64,000 nucleotides of DNA, taken from the NCBI GenBank assembly GCA_035578175.1, contig JAQMRL010000003.1:59380672-59444671 (forward strand), read 5' to 3'. This DNA comes from Catonia carolina (lineage: Eukaryota; Arthropoda; Insecta; Hemiptera; Achilidae). A program made the translations under genes and the position numbers. Below the pieces are notes generated by a model. It did no database searches and was not told the origin of the DNA. It worked only from the letters and a program-made list of their open reading frames with translations. This document shows, in pieces, positions 12,554 to 22,680 of this stretch; within the stretch, counting starts at the first letter, position 1; each line of letters begins with the position of its first letter.

Positions 12554-12660
12554 TTAACCCTCTGCTCGCACTGTGTCACGGAAAACCAAACTCAACGTTT
12601 AAATTCTTACACAACTTTAGACGTTAAAAGGCAAATCAAGGCTGTACGAATAAACCCAAT
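12554..12660 (+). mobile_element. Possible end of a piggyBac-like element
   Basis: TTAACCCTCTGCTCGCACTG begins with the TTAA target followed by CCC, the hallmark of piggyBac-family termini. No matching opposite end (GGGTTAA) with the same inner sequence was found nearby, so this may be a truncated copy or coincidence. Confidence 0.3.
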
Positions 12661-12673
12661 TAGTAATTATTAG

Positions 12674-13320
12674 ATCTGCCCATAACAAACAGGTGGAATG
12701 TCAAATTATTTCCACTCAATCTGTTCGTTGCAGAGCTAAAATAAATAGTTCTGTTTCTTAACACATGGTCAGCTAACTAAATGACTCATTTATGAACAGA
12801 AGAGGTAGAGGTGTAAAAGACACTAATCGGAGTTATCGCCTTTAAAAGTAATGAATTTCATTATACAGCCAGACCCTGTGGTGAATGAAGTGAAGGTGTC
12901 ATTCGCAGAGTAGAAAATATGTGCTTTTCAGAGGGCCCGGCATGCTGATAAGCGTACTTTTCCACTTAGTGAGGAAGCAATTGAATGGCTCAACAGAAAA
13001 ACGTTGCAACTGAAAATTTACAAAAGTGAGGTTTTAGTAGAATACGTTCTATAAGTCCTCTATTTGATCATAATTGTAAATTCTAACGGGTAGAATTGTT
13101 ACTAAAGTCTCGGAAATTCTTGAAACAAAATCGTCATACAGTGAAAAATCGTTATAATGCTAAGAATCAGATGGTATCTTTCACTTTCTGAAAAAATTTG
13201 TTTTTGTTACTTGCAACGTTTTTTTGTTGACCCTTTAAATTGTAAACCACCTCACTTCTCGTTTTATTTTGTAAAACTACTACAGGTTCAAACCAGCATT
13301 TCGGCTGATGATCTAAACAA
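12674..13320 (-). repeat. SINE-R copy 2, antisense, split by a MITE
   Basis: The SINE-R sequence reads on the minus strand from TTTAGATCATCAGCCGAAAT (13320 downward) to CACCTGTTTGTTATGGGCAG (12674). It is interrupted between 12984 and 13237 by an unrelated inverted-repeat element. Joining the flanks restores the family order: TTTTACTAAG-type block, GAGGTGGTTTAC, then GTGGAAAAGTACGC. Ends are less conserved than in copies 1, 3 and 5, and no exact TSD is visible. Confidence 0.85.
12984..13237. mobile_element. M4: 254-bp MITE nested in SINE-R
   Basis: The left end AATGGCTCAACAGAAAAACG (followed by TTGCAA) and the right end, reverse-complemented AAAGGGTCAACAAAAAAACG (followed by TTGCAA), form inverted repeats of about 26 bp with four mismatches. 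The insertion is flanked by the direct repeat AATTG (12979-12983 and 13238-13242), so the TSD is about 5 bp. Because the host SINE-R is known from four other copies, the insertion boundaries are well defined. No coding capacity; superfamily undetermined. Confidence 0.75.
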
Positions 13321-13340
13321 GTTATTATATAATTTTCTTT

Positions 13341-13645
13341 ATCCCTAATGTGTGTACGTTGCAATGTGTTCAATTAAGAATAATAAGCAATCTCATGACC
13401 CAATGAGATGAGGATCATACGTGTGATATGTAAAATAATGTGTGATTTTATATAGACTCAGGCTGACCATTACTGAGAAGGTATTGTTAATTGAACCCCA
13501 AACCATCTTAGTACACCAGTAACAACTTTCTATTATTCAAATCTAATTTTCCTAAAATTTGTACCACGAAACCTTCGTCTCCAAAAATGAGCTGATAAAC
13601 AACTGACTTACGGCAACAAATTTACCACAAGGCCAACCCGGTGGG
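13341..13645 (-). repeat. SINE-A copy 2, near full length
   Basis: Minus strand: the head CCCACCGGGTTGGCCTTGTG has box A-like TGGCCTTGTGGTA, then GTCAGTTGTTTATCAGCTCA and a weak box B around GTGGTACAAATTTT. The body ends with ACATTGCAACGTACACACAT then TAGGGAT. It matches 21398-21688 and, in opposite orientation, 36194-36459. Degenerate, so clearly old. Confidence 0.75.
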
Positions 13646-13682
13646 TTTAAAGTTCCAACTATCAACAAAAAATTGTATAAAA

Positions 13683-13745
13683 ATTTACTCTCCCTATATT
13701 TTCAATATTTCTATATTTCTAATATTTTCTATATTTTCAATTTTA
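13683..13745. repeat. Short TATTTTC/TATTTCTA tandem tract
   Basis: Irregular tandem array of TATATTTTCAA- and TATTTCTA-type units between SINE-A and the LINE-J 3' UTR. Confidence 0.6.
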
Positions 13746-13764
13746 TAGTATGACATTGTGTTTT

Positions 13765-13905
13765 AATAATTTTTTTGTTTTTAATTTATATTACGGTATT
13801 GTTCATTAAACTGCACAATTTCCATAACTTATAAATGATATTTAAATGGTGGCGGGAAATTTCATTTTTACGAGAAGAGATACCCAGTGTAATTTTTTTT
13901 TTAAT
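13765..13905 (-). pseudogene. LINE-J copy 2: extremely truncated, 3' UTR only
   Basis: On the minus strand this has GGGTATCTCTTCTCGTAAAA, CCCGCCACCATTTAAATATC and CAATACCGTAATATAAATT, the same 3' UTR as LINE-J at 1340-1470 and 55175-55310. An A-rich tail (T-run on plus) begins the block near 13767. No coding sequence is left, a very short 5'-truncated insertion. Confidence 0.75.
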
Positions 13906-14692
13906 TAACTGTATTTTGTAATTATTATTACAACTTAATTTTCCAAAAATCTATAAAATTGATTAGAAACGAGACATTAATTAAATTATTGGTTTAATGA
14001 GAATTGAAAGAGTAAATTCGCTGAGAAATTGTGTTTTCTGTTTTTTTATTTATTCAATACATTTTAAAGACAAGCACATGAATTTTTGATAAAGCTTTTT
14101 GTCTAAAAAGTGCTGAAGTTTAAATTTACACTCGGAGAAAAAGTATGATATTAATAAATTTCTTTGTATATCTCTACAAAGCAGTAGTGTCTACTGTGGG
14201 GTAATTTATCTGAATTTTCAGAGGCAAGAAGTCTGTAAGAAAATATATCTCCACTCGTATTGATATTGCTTCTCATTTGTCAACAAACCAAAAAAAGAAA
14301 TGGCGAAGACAATGGTTTAAATGAATCGAATGAATTTTTTCATTTTGATAACAGGATGGTTTATTGTACGTAGAAATAAATTACTTTGAAAATTATCAGA
14401 ACAAAATTGAGAGATTATTATACATCACTGAAGTTATGTTCCCAGCTTTCGTTTCTACCGTTGTTAGCCAGCTATACTACAGAACGAAAAATATTAGTTA
14501 AAATCTTGAAATTTAAGAAATTTATAACACCTTTACTATTCATTAACTATCGGGATCCGTTAATGTGACTATAACATTAGACGCATTAACGGATTATTAT
14601 TTAATAATAAAAATAATAATGAAACAGCATTATTTAATACTTTACGCAATTATTCGGAATGTCTTTATTCAGAAGCATCAACTTCACAATTA
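13906..14692. other. AT-rich sequence, nothing recognised
   Basis: A 60-codon frame at 14386-14568 has no recognisable features. Confidence 0.45.
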
Positions 14693-14900
14693 ATACAAGC
14701 AGCAGTGTTTATGTAAGTGTGTAAAATTGTTTTGTATTGATTGAGAAAATTACCCAGTGGAAAGCTCTTGAAGGCGACAAAGGCCGTTTATAGAACTTTC
14801 CTATTCCAGAAATTTAAAATATTTTTTGTGTTTATAATAGGTGCGGTTATGATATTCTTTTTATTTATGGATTTGTATGATTAATTATGTACCGTTGTAA
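14693..14900 (+). repeat. Repeat X, diverged copy
   Basis: Resembles the X arm at 16150-16330 in the same orientation. Shared pieces in order are AGCAGTGTTTATG / AACAGCATTTATG, TTGATTGAGAAAATTACCCA / TTGATTGAAGAAATTACCTG, TTTCCTATTCCA / ATTCCTATTCAA, and GGTGCGGTTATGA / GGTGTGGGTGTGA. Identity is much lower than between the two hairpin arms. It lies directly upstream of E2. Confidence 0.5.
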
Positions 14901-16080
14901 AAGTACAAAATTGTACAGACAATGGAAGTTATGGTATTTTCTAATTACCGTAACTTCCATTATTAAAGTAAAAACCAAATAAATAATACAAGGGAAAACC
15001 TCCATTGTTAAAATAAGTTACCTTAGAATAGTAGTTAGGCAATAGGTTGTGAATATACCAAACCGTCAATCATCTGATAGTGATCTGTCAATCGGGTAGT
15101 AGCCATTAGGGTGGGTTTATTTCCCCTCTGTATTTTTAGGCCTTTTCCCCACCTACCAGCCAATCATTTCGGAAGTTCTCCTTCCTGTTGGCCCTCCAGG
15201 TTGGTTGAACGGTTGGTGTGAGAGGAAGGTTTGTCAACCTGAGGTTTCCTAGTTTGGATCCAAGAAATTAAAAACAGTTCCATTGGGACTTAAGAGTGGA
15301 ATAGTTAGTTAAGAAGGAGCATTATTTGAAGAAGAAGTGACTAGGAGAAAGAGGGTGGCCAGGAGAGCGAGGAGAAGAAGAAGAAAAGAGGGGAAACATA
15401 TTTTATTGAAGGTAAATTCATTCTTACATTTATTAAGGGTTTGTTAAGTTTTGTTTTTGTATTAAAGTCACGGCAGAAAAAAAGGTTGGCTATATTTTTG
15501 AAAAGGTATAACTACTATACTATAATAGGTATAACTACTAACAAATTTATCCTAAAATTTTTGATGACCGCTAACAAATGATACATGCATTTTCATTAAA
15601 AATTAATAAATGGCACGAATCTAGAGACGTGGACATTGTCACACCCACACCTACAAAAAACTTCACAAAGAAGATTAAAAAAAATTGAATAGGAATATTA
15701 TTTCAAACAGCGACGAGGGTTCGCCACCAGGTAATTTCTTCAATCAAGAATAAAACAGGACATCAAATACGTACATCATAAATGCTGTTGGTTGCATGAA
15801 AAAATTATACGCAGTCCCTACTACGTAAAAATGTTTTCGTACCTCAACACAAACTTAAATTTGTTAGTAGTTTCGTATTAGTATTAATTAGTTAATTTTT
15901 TATTAAAGATTTTGTTTAAAGCAAGGAAATATAGTCTTCTATATTTATTTTCTCATGCTCTGCTGGTAGAGCTGGTGCTTATTTATTATTTTTTATAGTT
16001 CATATAAAAGTATTTGTTCGCCAGTCAAGGTTGAAGGTGGTTTAATTATTAATCTTGAATAAAATGAGTGTATAATTTTT
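14886..16080 (+). repeat. Repeat E2, copy 1 (carries a hairpin near its start and an inserted X arm)
   Basis: Dispersed repeat also found at 38132-38945. Shared blocks in order: GTACCGT with AAGTACAAA; a terminal-type hairpin GGAAGTTATGGTA / TACCGTAACTTCC (14924-14955); CCGTCAATCATCTGATA; GGCCCTCCAGGTTGGTTGAA; a purine-rich block ending in GTAAAT; GGCTATATTTTTG; and CATGCTCTGCTGGTAGA near 15955. Relative to copy 2, this copy contains an extra ~290 bp (X arm at 15564-15854). A 33-codon Arg-rich frame at 15313-15411 ends at a donor-like AAG|GTAAAT. No transposase or RT seen; element class unknown. Confidence 0.6.
15564..15854 (-). repeat. Hairpin arm 1 (repeat X, inverted)
   Basis: Left arm of the long inverted repeat. 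Pairs with 16096-16392, starting ATGACCGCTAACAAATGATA and ending CCTCAACACAAAC, with roughly one mismatch per 15-20 bases and a few 1-3 nt indels. No ORF. Confidence 0.9.
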
Positions 16081-16095
16081 ACCGTTGTGTATATT

Positions 16096-16392
16096 GTTTG
16101 TGTTGAGGTATGACAAAATTTTTACTTAGTAGGGACTGCGCATAATTTTTTCATGCAACCAACAGCATTTATGATGTAGGTACGTGTTTAACGTCCTGTT
16201 TTATTCTTGATTGAAGAAATTACCTGGTGGCGAACCCTCGTCGTTGTTTTAAATAATATTCCTATTCAAATTTTTTTTTAATCTTCTTTGTGAAGTTTTT
16301 TGTAGGTGTGGGTGTGACAATGTTCATGTCTCTAGATTCGTGCCATTTATTAATTTTTAATGAAAACGCGTGTATCATTTGTTAGCGGTCAT
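16096..16392 (+). repeat. Hairpin arm 2 (repeat X)
   Basis: Right arm, starting GTTTGTGTTGAGGT and ending TGTTAGCGGTCAT. The spacer 15855-16095 is E2 sequence. If transcribed through, the RNA would fold into a stem of about 290 bp with a 241-nt loop. Confidence 0.9.
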
Positions 16393-16399
16393 GTATAGG

Positions 16400-16900
16400 T
16401 TACTGTATCTACGTTGAGGTCTTGATGTATGGAGGAGTTCCGTAAATAGAAGTTACTGCATGTGATTATACATAAAAATTTGTATAATGTTTACCTTTTG
16501 ATTTTGTCGCCGTAACATAGATCAAAGCTCCATACATCCAAACCGTACAAACTAGGGAGTTGTAAAAAAATAAGGTTTTGTTTAATAGGTAACTGCAATG
16601 TACGGTGGAGAAAATATAGAATCTTCAATCTGTGATTCAACGTAATTCATTTTTGTTGGGAGTGGTGGTTTCATCTGAGTTTCCTCTATAATTTAAAGCC
16701 TAAATACTTAACATGTAATTGAACGTCAAAATTTATTTTGAAAAGCTAATATTCTGTTTCAATTTTTGATGTTTTTGGCGAACCATATAGCAAAGCTCTA
16801 TCATATATCTACAACGACCGCATTAGGCAATTATAAAAAATAGTTTTACATTTAACACTAACATGGACGGTGGAGTAGAAAGTACAAAGTCATTTTTTGT
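16400..16900 (-). pseudogene. Decayed jockey-like LINE fragments, antisense, possibly duplicated
   Basis: The minus strand of about 16490-16590 reads LLNKTLFFYNSL, then WMYGALIYVTATKSK, matching the (LLYNSLVRPVWLYG..) motif of LINE C-terminal domains. A second, weaker match, YNCLM..., lies at about 16800-16850. Frames are broken, and CTTCAATCTGTGATTCAACG / TTTTTTGTGATTGAGCG suggest a local duplication of the same region. Protein identity is from motif similarity only. Confidence 0.4.
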
Positions 16901-18682
16901 GATTGAGCGGATTTTTCTTTGTCCAGTGTTGATAAATACTTAACTACGTCTATCTAAAGGTATCAAATAACTGTTGTAAGAGAAGGTTGGACAACTTTCC
17001 CAACGAAGCGTATACGTATTCGGATGTGATTTTAGTGCGTTTAATTTTCAATAATAAGTTATATTGAATGAAAAACTAAGTTTAGATAATGTTGCAAAGT
17101 TTACGTCATAGAAAGTAGGTACTGCAATCATTATTTTTTTGTAGTTTCTCGACGGTTTTTGTTAACTGGATACAGGAACCTACAACAAGAGAAAGCGGGA
17201 CATGTCAAGAGTAACTATCGGCAGTCAATGCTCGAGAATTATTGTTATTGGTCATAATAATTGTATCTTCCATGTACGTAGAGCGTAGAAATTGAAAACT
17301 CCGGAATAGTTGCAAAATCAAATAAAATGTAAAGAGTTATTAATAAACTAGTTATATTATATTTTTGGTGTCATAGTTTAAACAACCCAGTTTTTAAAAT
17401 CATACCACAATGAATTATGTATCTATTAATTCTCCCGCAACGAAACTGGACATTAATGTTTAGGTCTTATGTAGTGTTTTTTTGTCTCCATAACGTCTAA
17501 GTAGGCTCAGAGGCACATAAGGTAGTGTTATAAAGATGTATGTTACAGTTGTTTTTTTAAATAAATTTCATTAGTTTTTACAAAGGCATGTCACTAAAAA
17601 GTAATAATTCCTTCTCTCGTTTAATGTGTTAATTTTTTAAAATAATCACCCGAAAAATTGTACACACATAAACTAATAAATAATCGCTTAATATGATAAA
17701 TGGTTAAACGTTTCGCTAAAGAGAAGCAATAGAGGTTGAATCACAATAAGAGAAGCGACTGGTGTTAAGGAGTACATTTGTGCACACACTGAATTAGATA
17801 GAATTTCCTACCAATTTGCTCGGTTTGTATTTATGTGGGAATGCTTGAGTGTGACTACACGCTGCAGTACTCTGCAGGGGGTCAAAACAATGTACTCTTG
17901 TTGTCGGGGAAGTTGGTGGGTTCGAACAAGTAGATGTCTTTAAGATTAACGGAATTCTGCGCTTGAAGGCCTAATAGAATCTGTTGTGAGAACTACACAG
18001 CAACCTTTCTCAATCATGCCACTCGAATGACTTTAGGCCAACACTATCTTTATCGTAATCCTAGAGAGTCTGGAAGCGGTATTCGTTTGTTCTATCTATC
18101 TCACTCGTGTGTAACCTGATTTAGGTTCATATGTTAAGCCCTCAGATGTCTTTAATCATTGCTTTAAGCATCCATAACATATTACTTTCCCTACAAAACA
18201 TTCCTAATTAATAATGTATTAATTGAAATACAATGAAATAAATTCTGCAAAAACGATTGTTAATTTCTTTACAACTAACACAATTTGACAATCAACCCAG
18301 CAGTAGCTAAATTTTAAATGTGATAGATGTTCTGATAAAAAACGTCTTTTAGTAGTAAGATATAGACTAACCATACAAGATAAGTCAATAAACTTTAGTA
18401 CATATACTTATAAATATATAATTTATGACATATATGTATAATGAACTTTTTCTTACAATACGTACATATTTTTTTAATGTATTTGAGTGTCTATTTTAAT
18501 ATTGAGATGATAATCAATGGAAATTCACTTAGTTTTAATAGAAAATATTTACCACTCTAGGTACAGTTTCTAAACGTAAATGAAACCTAAGAGACTGGAA
18601 AATTTATTATAATTTTCAAAACAAAAAACATTGTGTTGAAATGCTATTTTTATTTTACGGCTTCAAAACAAATTGAATATAA
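16901..18682. other. No recognised feature; 17700-18140 less AT-rich
   Basis: The 17700-18140 segment has a more balanced base composition and a 30-codon frame from 17841 to 17933, too short to support as a gene. The rest is AT-rich. Confidence 0.4.
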
Positions 18683-20044
18683 TACAGGTGATTCACGAAG
18701 AAATGGAAACACTTTAGGAGATGACTCTAAATATTCATTAAAATGCTTCATTTTTTGTGAGGAAATGCTTCGTTAGCGTGTTGTTGTTGTTGTTTAGGTC
18801 ATCAGCCGAAAAGCTGGTTTGAATCTATAGAGGTTTTACTAAGTAAAACGAAGAGTGAGGTGGTTTACCATTGCCTTCCTCACTGAATAGAAAAGTACGC
18901 TTATCGGCATGCCGGGCCCTCTGAAAAGCACATATTTTCCACTCTGTAAATGACACCTTCACATCATTCACCACAGGGTCTGGCTGTATAATGAAATCCA
19001 TTACTTTCAGAGGAGCTAACTCTGACTAGTGTCACAATACACCTCTACCTCTTCTGTTCTTAAATGATTCAGTCATTTAATTGGCTGACCATGTGATAAG
19101 AAACAGAACTATATATTTTAGCCCAGCAATGAACAGATTGAGAGTAAATAATTTGACTCTCCACCTGTCTGTTATGGGCAAGTTAGCGTGTTATGGCTAG
19201 CAAAAGAGTTTGCCCGAATTTTGGGTCTCCCAATGAAATAACTTCGTACTAAAATTTTTAAAGCGCTAATTAATGTAAAAAAATGGTTTCTAATGATATT
19301 AACTTGGGAATAAAACAAATCCAGTAACATTTTTTTCAGAAGTAATAGAGAAATTTGGGGTAAAAAAGAAATAAATAATAATAAAAACCTCATTGTTTTA
19401 AGTTTATAGTACAATAACTCCGTAAAATGGGCAAGAAACATAGTAATAATTATGTTTTTTTTTAAATTTAATCTATTAATTTAAATCAAGTGTATTTTTA
19501 ATTAATTATTGATTTAAATTAAACTTGGAAAAAATTTAATTTTGAAAAAATTCATGTCAATAAAGTCAACTACAAACAAAGCAAGTTGAAGGAGAGAAAG
19601 AAATTTCATTAAAATCAAAATATTCGAAACTTGGCTGTAAAACTCGTTAATTTTTATACAGGTGATTAACACTTTTAATGTCTAAGAATATCTTCAACAT
19701 AAAAATCGAAGAATTCAATATCAGAATCAACTAACATAGTAAAATAGGGGTTTTATCCTTATTTATTTCCGTTTTACCTCAGATTTCTCAAAAATTACTA
19801 AAGACATGGTTCTAGGACCTGTTTTATTCACTTCCTCAGGTCAAACACCATAAGAAATTACCATTTTTAACTTTTAGCGCACTACAATTTTTTATGAAAC
19901 TTATTTCATGAACTGAGTCAAAATCTTTCAATCACTATAACACGTTACGAAGAATTCTCGGACCTGTGTTTATAAGATTTTTTATTTTTTTTTACGCAGA
20001 TTAATCTTCTAAATTTTTCATATTTTCATGAATCACTCTGTGTA
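18683..20044. mobile_element. M2: TA-flanked inverted-repeat element with a nested SINE-R
   Basis: The left end TA-CAGGTGATTCACGAA (from 18683) and the right end, reverse-complemented TA-CACAGAGTGATTCATGAA (to 20044), are inverted and both flanked by TA. That is the target used by Tc1/mariner-type elements. About 950 bp remain after removing the SINE-R at 18783-19181. There is no transposase frame; the open frame at 19172-19441 (minus) overlaps SINE and element and looks random. Assignment to Tc1/mariner is tentative. Confidence 0.5.
18783..19181 (+). repeat. SINE-R copy 3, complete, with 11-bp TSD, nested in M2
   Basis: A 399-bp copy from GTTGTTGTTGTTTAGGTCAT to CACCTGTCTGTTATGGGCAA. The direct repeat GTTAGCGTGTT occurs at 18772-18782 and 19182-19192. 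The uninterrupted host sequence is recovered by removing the SINE and one repeat. Confidence 0.9.
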
Positions 20045-21397
20045 CTGTTTGCTTGCAAATATCTCTGTTAATTAAAGAGAAGGACGTTTGAGGTTATAGA
20101 GTTCAAGTTCGGTTATTATTAGAATTAGGGGTCAGAAGTAGGCGTGCTTAAGAACCCTTAAAATTTTACGTTTTGTCTTGATTGTAGTAAGCAAGTAGGT
20201 TTGCACAATAGGGGAACCAAGGTAAACATTATTATTACTAGCCTACACGGTGCTAGCTACAATTACGGACAGTTTTTTAATGCGCAGTCCTGTTTATTAT
20301 TAAAAGGTAATTAGAAGACAAAAATAAATAACGATGCAATCTGATAGCTTCCATTCAGGAACTGATTCTTCACCAAAGGAACATACACATAAACACACAG
20401 ACAGATGCGAGAGTAACAAGAAGGCTTTAGTTCAGTAGATAAGGAAGGGATCAGAAACTCTAGGATGAAAGGAAGATTGGCAGATAAAAGTAGTATGAGA
20501 TGCTGCGAGAAGGAAGTAAAGATGTCTATAAGCTATATAGATGAAACAGAGTAAAATGTATGAGATGGGGTGAAGCTTTGTGTGAAAACAGGGAGGGAAA
20601 CAGAAATGGTTTTGGCCTACTAAGTTATTTCTCCTCATTCACGGATTGTGCAGAGATGAGAATTCTAGTATTGAAACTAATTTAGAATTCAACTGAATTT
20701 TCTACGAATGGGTTAATGAACTCCTTATAAATTTATTCATAATTTAAACAGTTTACACAGGTAGCTATAATTCCTTATTATTTTTATAACAAAATAATGT
20801 CAGCCATAAAAAGTAAACTCCCAGTTTTCCGAAATTTGATTAACCAAACATAAGGAATCCGAACAATGGAAACACACATTTTTAGAAAAAAAACAGTGTA
20901 CTGTAAAAACGATAACTTAGCTTTTAAAAAATTAACAAATTAAATTAGATGCAATAGCTTCATACACAACAAAACGTGTTTTGTACGGCATAGAAATGTC
21001 ACCGAAAAGTGGACATTAATGAGTAGGATTTGAAACCCTTGTAAATTGTTGGCCCTTAAAGAGCAGTGTTTATAATGTTGCTCTGTTAGGTCAAACAGAC
21101 AGGCATGTTACTAAGAAGAACCTACGAGAGCAAACTTGGGTACGGCTTTTCTTCATGTTGTGAAAACATAAGCTTCTTTTCTAGTGAGACGGAGTCCGAA
21201 GGCAATCACATTTTCTTCTCTACGATAGTTTGATAGAGGATCCAGGAGTATAGAGCTTAAATAGAATGGTGGCAAGATAATGACAATAGACAATAGAACA
21301 ATAGAATGGTTTAATATTCTCAGAAAAAAATCAGAAATGTGTTACGACCAAGTTAAAACTCAGTTTAATTTTAATATTTACAAAAAGAGTAGTGTTT
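20045..21397. other. No recognised feature
   Basis: A purine-rich stretch at 20400-20640 and a less AT-rich stretch at 21060-21260 have no ORF or homology that I can support. Confidence 0.45.
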
Positions 21398-21688
21398 ATC
21401 CCTAATTTGTGTACGTTGCAATCTGTTCAATGCAGATAAATGAGCAACCCCATGGCCCAATGAGATGAAGGTGATGTGTATGACGTGTAAATGAGGTTTA
21501 GTCTTGTCCAGACCCAAGCCGACCATTCCTGGGAAAGTTTGGTTATTGGAACCCAACGATCAAAATTACACCGGTAACCACTGTCTAGAATTGAAATCCG
21601 TATAACAGTAACTACCTTTACTGGGATTTGAACCAGGAACCTTCGTCTCCGAAAATCATCAGTTAAAACAGCTGACTCGCAGCGACAA
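21398..21688 (-). repeat. SINE-A copy 3, 5'-truncated next to SINE-B
   Basis: The best-preserved body of the family. On the minus strand, GTCGCTGCGAGTCAGCTGTT, GGAGACGAAGGTTCCTGG and box B GGTTCAAATCCCAG lead to a body ending in ATTGCAACGTACACAAATTA. The head stops at about 21688, just before SINE-B begins, so its box A is absent. Overlapping frames at 21371-21705 are shadows of the repeat. Confidence 0.8.
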
Positions 21689-21698
21689 CTTTGTGGCG

Positions 21699-21835
21699 GC
21701 CGCATTGGCGCAGTTGGTAACGTGCTCGCCTCTCATCATGCGGTCTTGGGTTCGAATCCCATTCAGGCACGGCATATTTTCATACGTTACAAAAAATCAT
21801 TTCATCCTTCACCGTCTGCATTAGCAGTAATTGCA
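21699..21835 (+). repeat. SINE-B copy 1: tRNA-derived SINE with intact boxes A and B
   Basis: Box A TGGCGCAGTTGG (21706-21717) and box B GGTTCGAATCC (21749-21759) fit a Pol III internal promoter. A perfect T-arm (TGGG-TTCGAAT-CCCA) is present, but the sequence runs on into a SINE body (ATCATTTCATCC), a tail GACGTTAAAAAAAAT and no acceptor end. This marks it as a SINE head, not a tRNA gene. The same head and tail occur antisense at 58288-58480. Confidence 0.8.
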
Positions 21836-22229
21836 GGACAGTCGGACGTTAAAAAAAATAAACGGCAACTTTACCTCTATACCAACCCAGCGGGTCAATG
21901 AAAGAATAATATTAAACATAAGCTCAATAAAACAGCTGTTCATTACCAAAAAAATAGATTTTTTTTCTTTTGGTTTCAACTTTATTTTTATTTACAACTC
22001 TACATTGTTTTTAAAGCACAACTAGTAAATGAGATGGAATGAATGAGGAATGGCGGGAATGTGACGTGAACGTAAACCGACCAGTGACCGATTTCGGCAT
22101 GAAATTTTGCAAGGAATGTGGTACCAATATTTTTCAATGATAATAATTTTTAAACTATGATGGATATTTTTTTTATATGAAATGATTTTGTTGTTTCTAT
22201 GAAATGACACAGGCATGACAAGTTAATTT
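21836..22229. other. AT-rich sequence, nothing recognised
   Basis: Two chance-like short frames only. Confidence 0.45.
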
Positions 22230-22680
22230 TATTTTATTTTATGGTGGTCGGAGAAGATTCCTACTCCACATTCGTTTCAGTCGTCTGTTTGCAGGGAGAT
22301 CGTTAGTTGAAAGAGATTGGACATTTGGATATATGTGGTCAATTTGTCTTTGTGTGTAATGAGTTGTGAGTTGCATTGACAATGTCTCCAACCGTTGGTA
22401 TTTTCAGGTCTTTGTGATGGGTTTGATTGGTTACGTAAAATGGTGCGTTTGTTATTCCTGTAAGTGCTTTGGACTGGTGTCTTTGAAGAATATTCAGTGT
22501 TGTATTATGACAGACTCCAAAAATTGGTCTACCATATAACTAAATTGGCTGTACTAGTGATTTGTAGAGGATGACTTTTAAGTGTAGAGGTAGCAAGGAC
22601 TTGCGACCTAAGACGCCAGACAACATACGAAACCGTGAGCTTGAGATTGCTCTGGCGTGGCAACGTGAAATTTAAATAAT
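22230..22680 (-). pseudogene. Decayed jockey-like LINE, C-terminal RT region, antisense
   Basis: The minus-strand translation gives LHLKVILYKSLVQPI, a stop where W is expected, then LYG. Next come NAPFYVTNQTHHKDLKIPTV and KRMWS, matching the thumb/C-terminal motifs of LINE-J and LINE-K (APFYV...DLKIPTV...). Stops and frameshifts make it non-coding. The plus-strand start ATGGTGGTCGGAGAAG corresponds to the end of the reading frame. Confidence 0.7.

Noticed and set aside
13683..13745. CRISPR-like regular repeats
   Set aside because: Units are short, irregular and without spacers; eukaryotic simple repeat.
19172..19441. 89-codon minus-strand ORF across the SINE-R/M2 junction
   Set aside because: It spans an insertion boundary, so it cannot be an old gene; its composition is hydrophobic low complexity.
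21371..21705. Two overlapping minus-strand ORFs of 61 and 92 codons
   Set aside because: They lie wholly within SINE-A, a non-coding repeat with other copies that break the frames.
21699..21772. Apparent tRNA gene with good boxes A and B
   Set aside because: The acceptor stem does not pair, and the sequence continues into a SINE body and A-rich tail that recurs at 58.3-58.5 kb.
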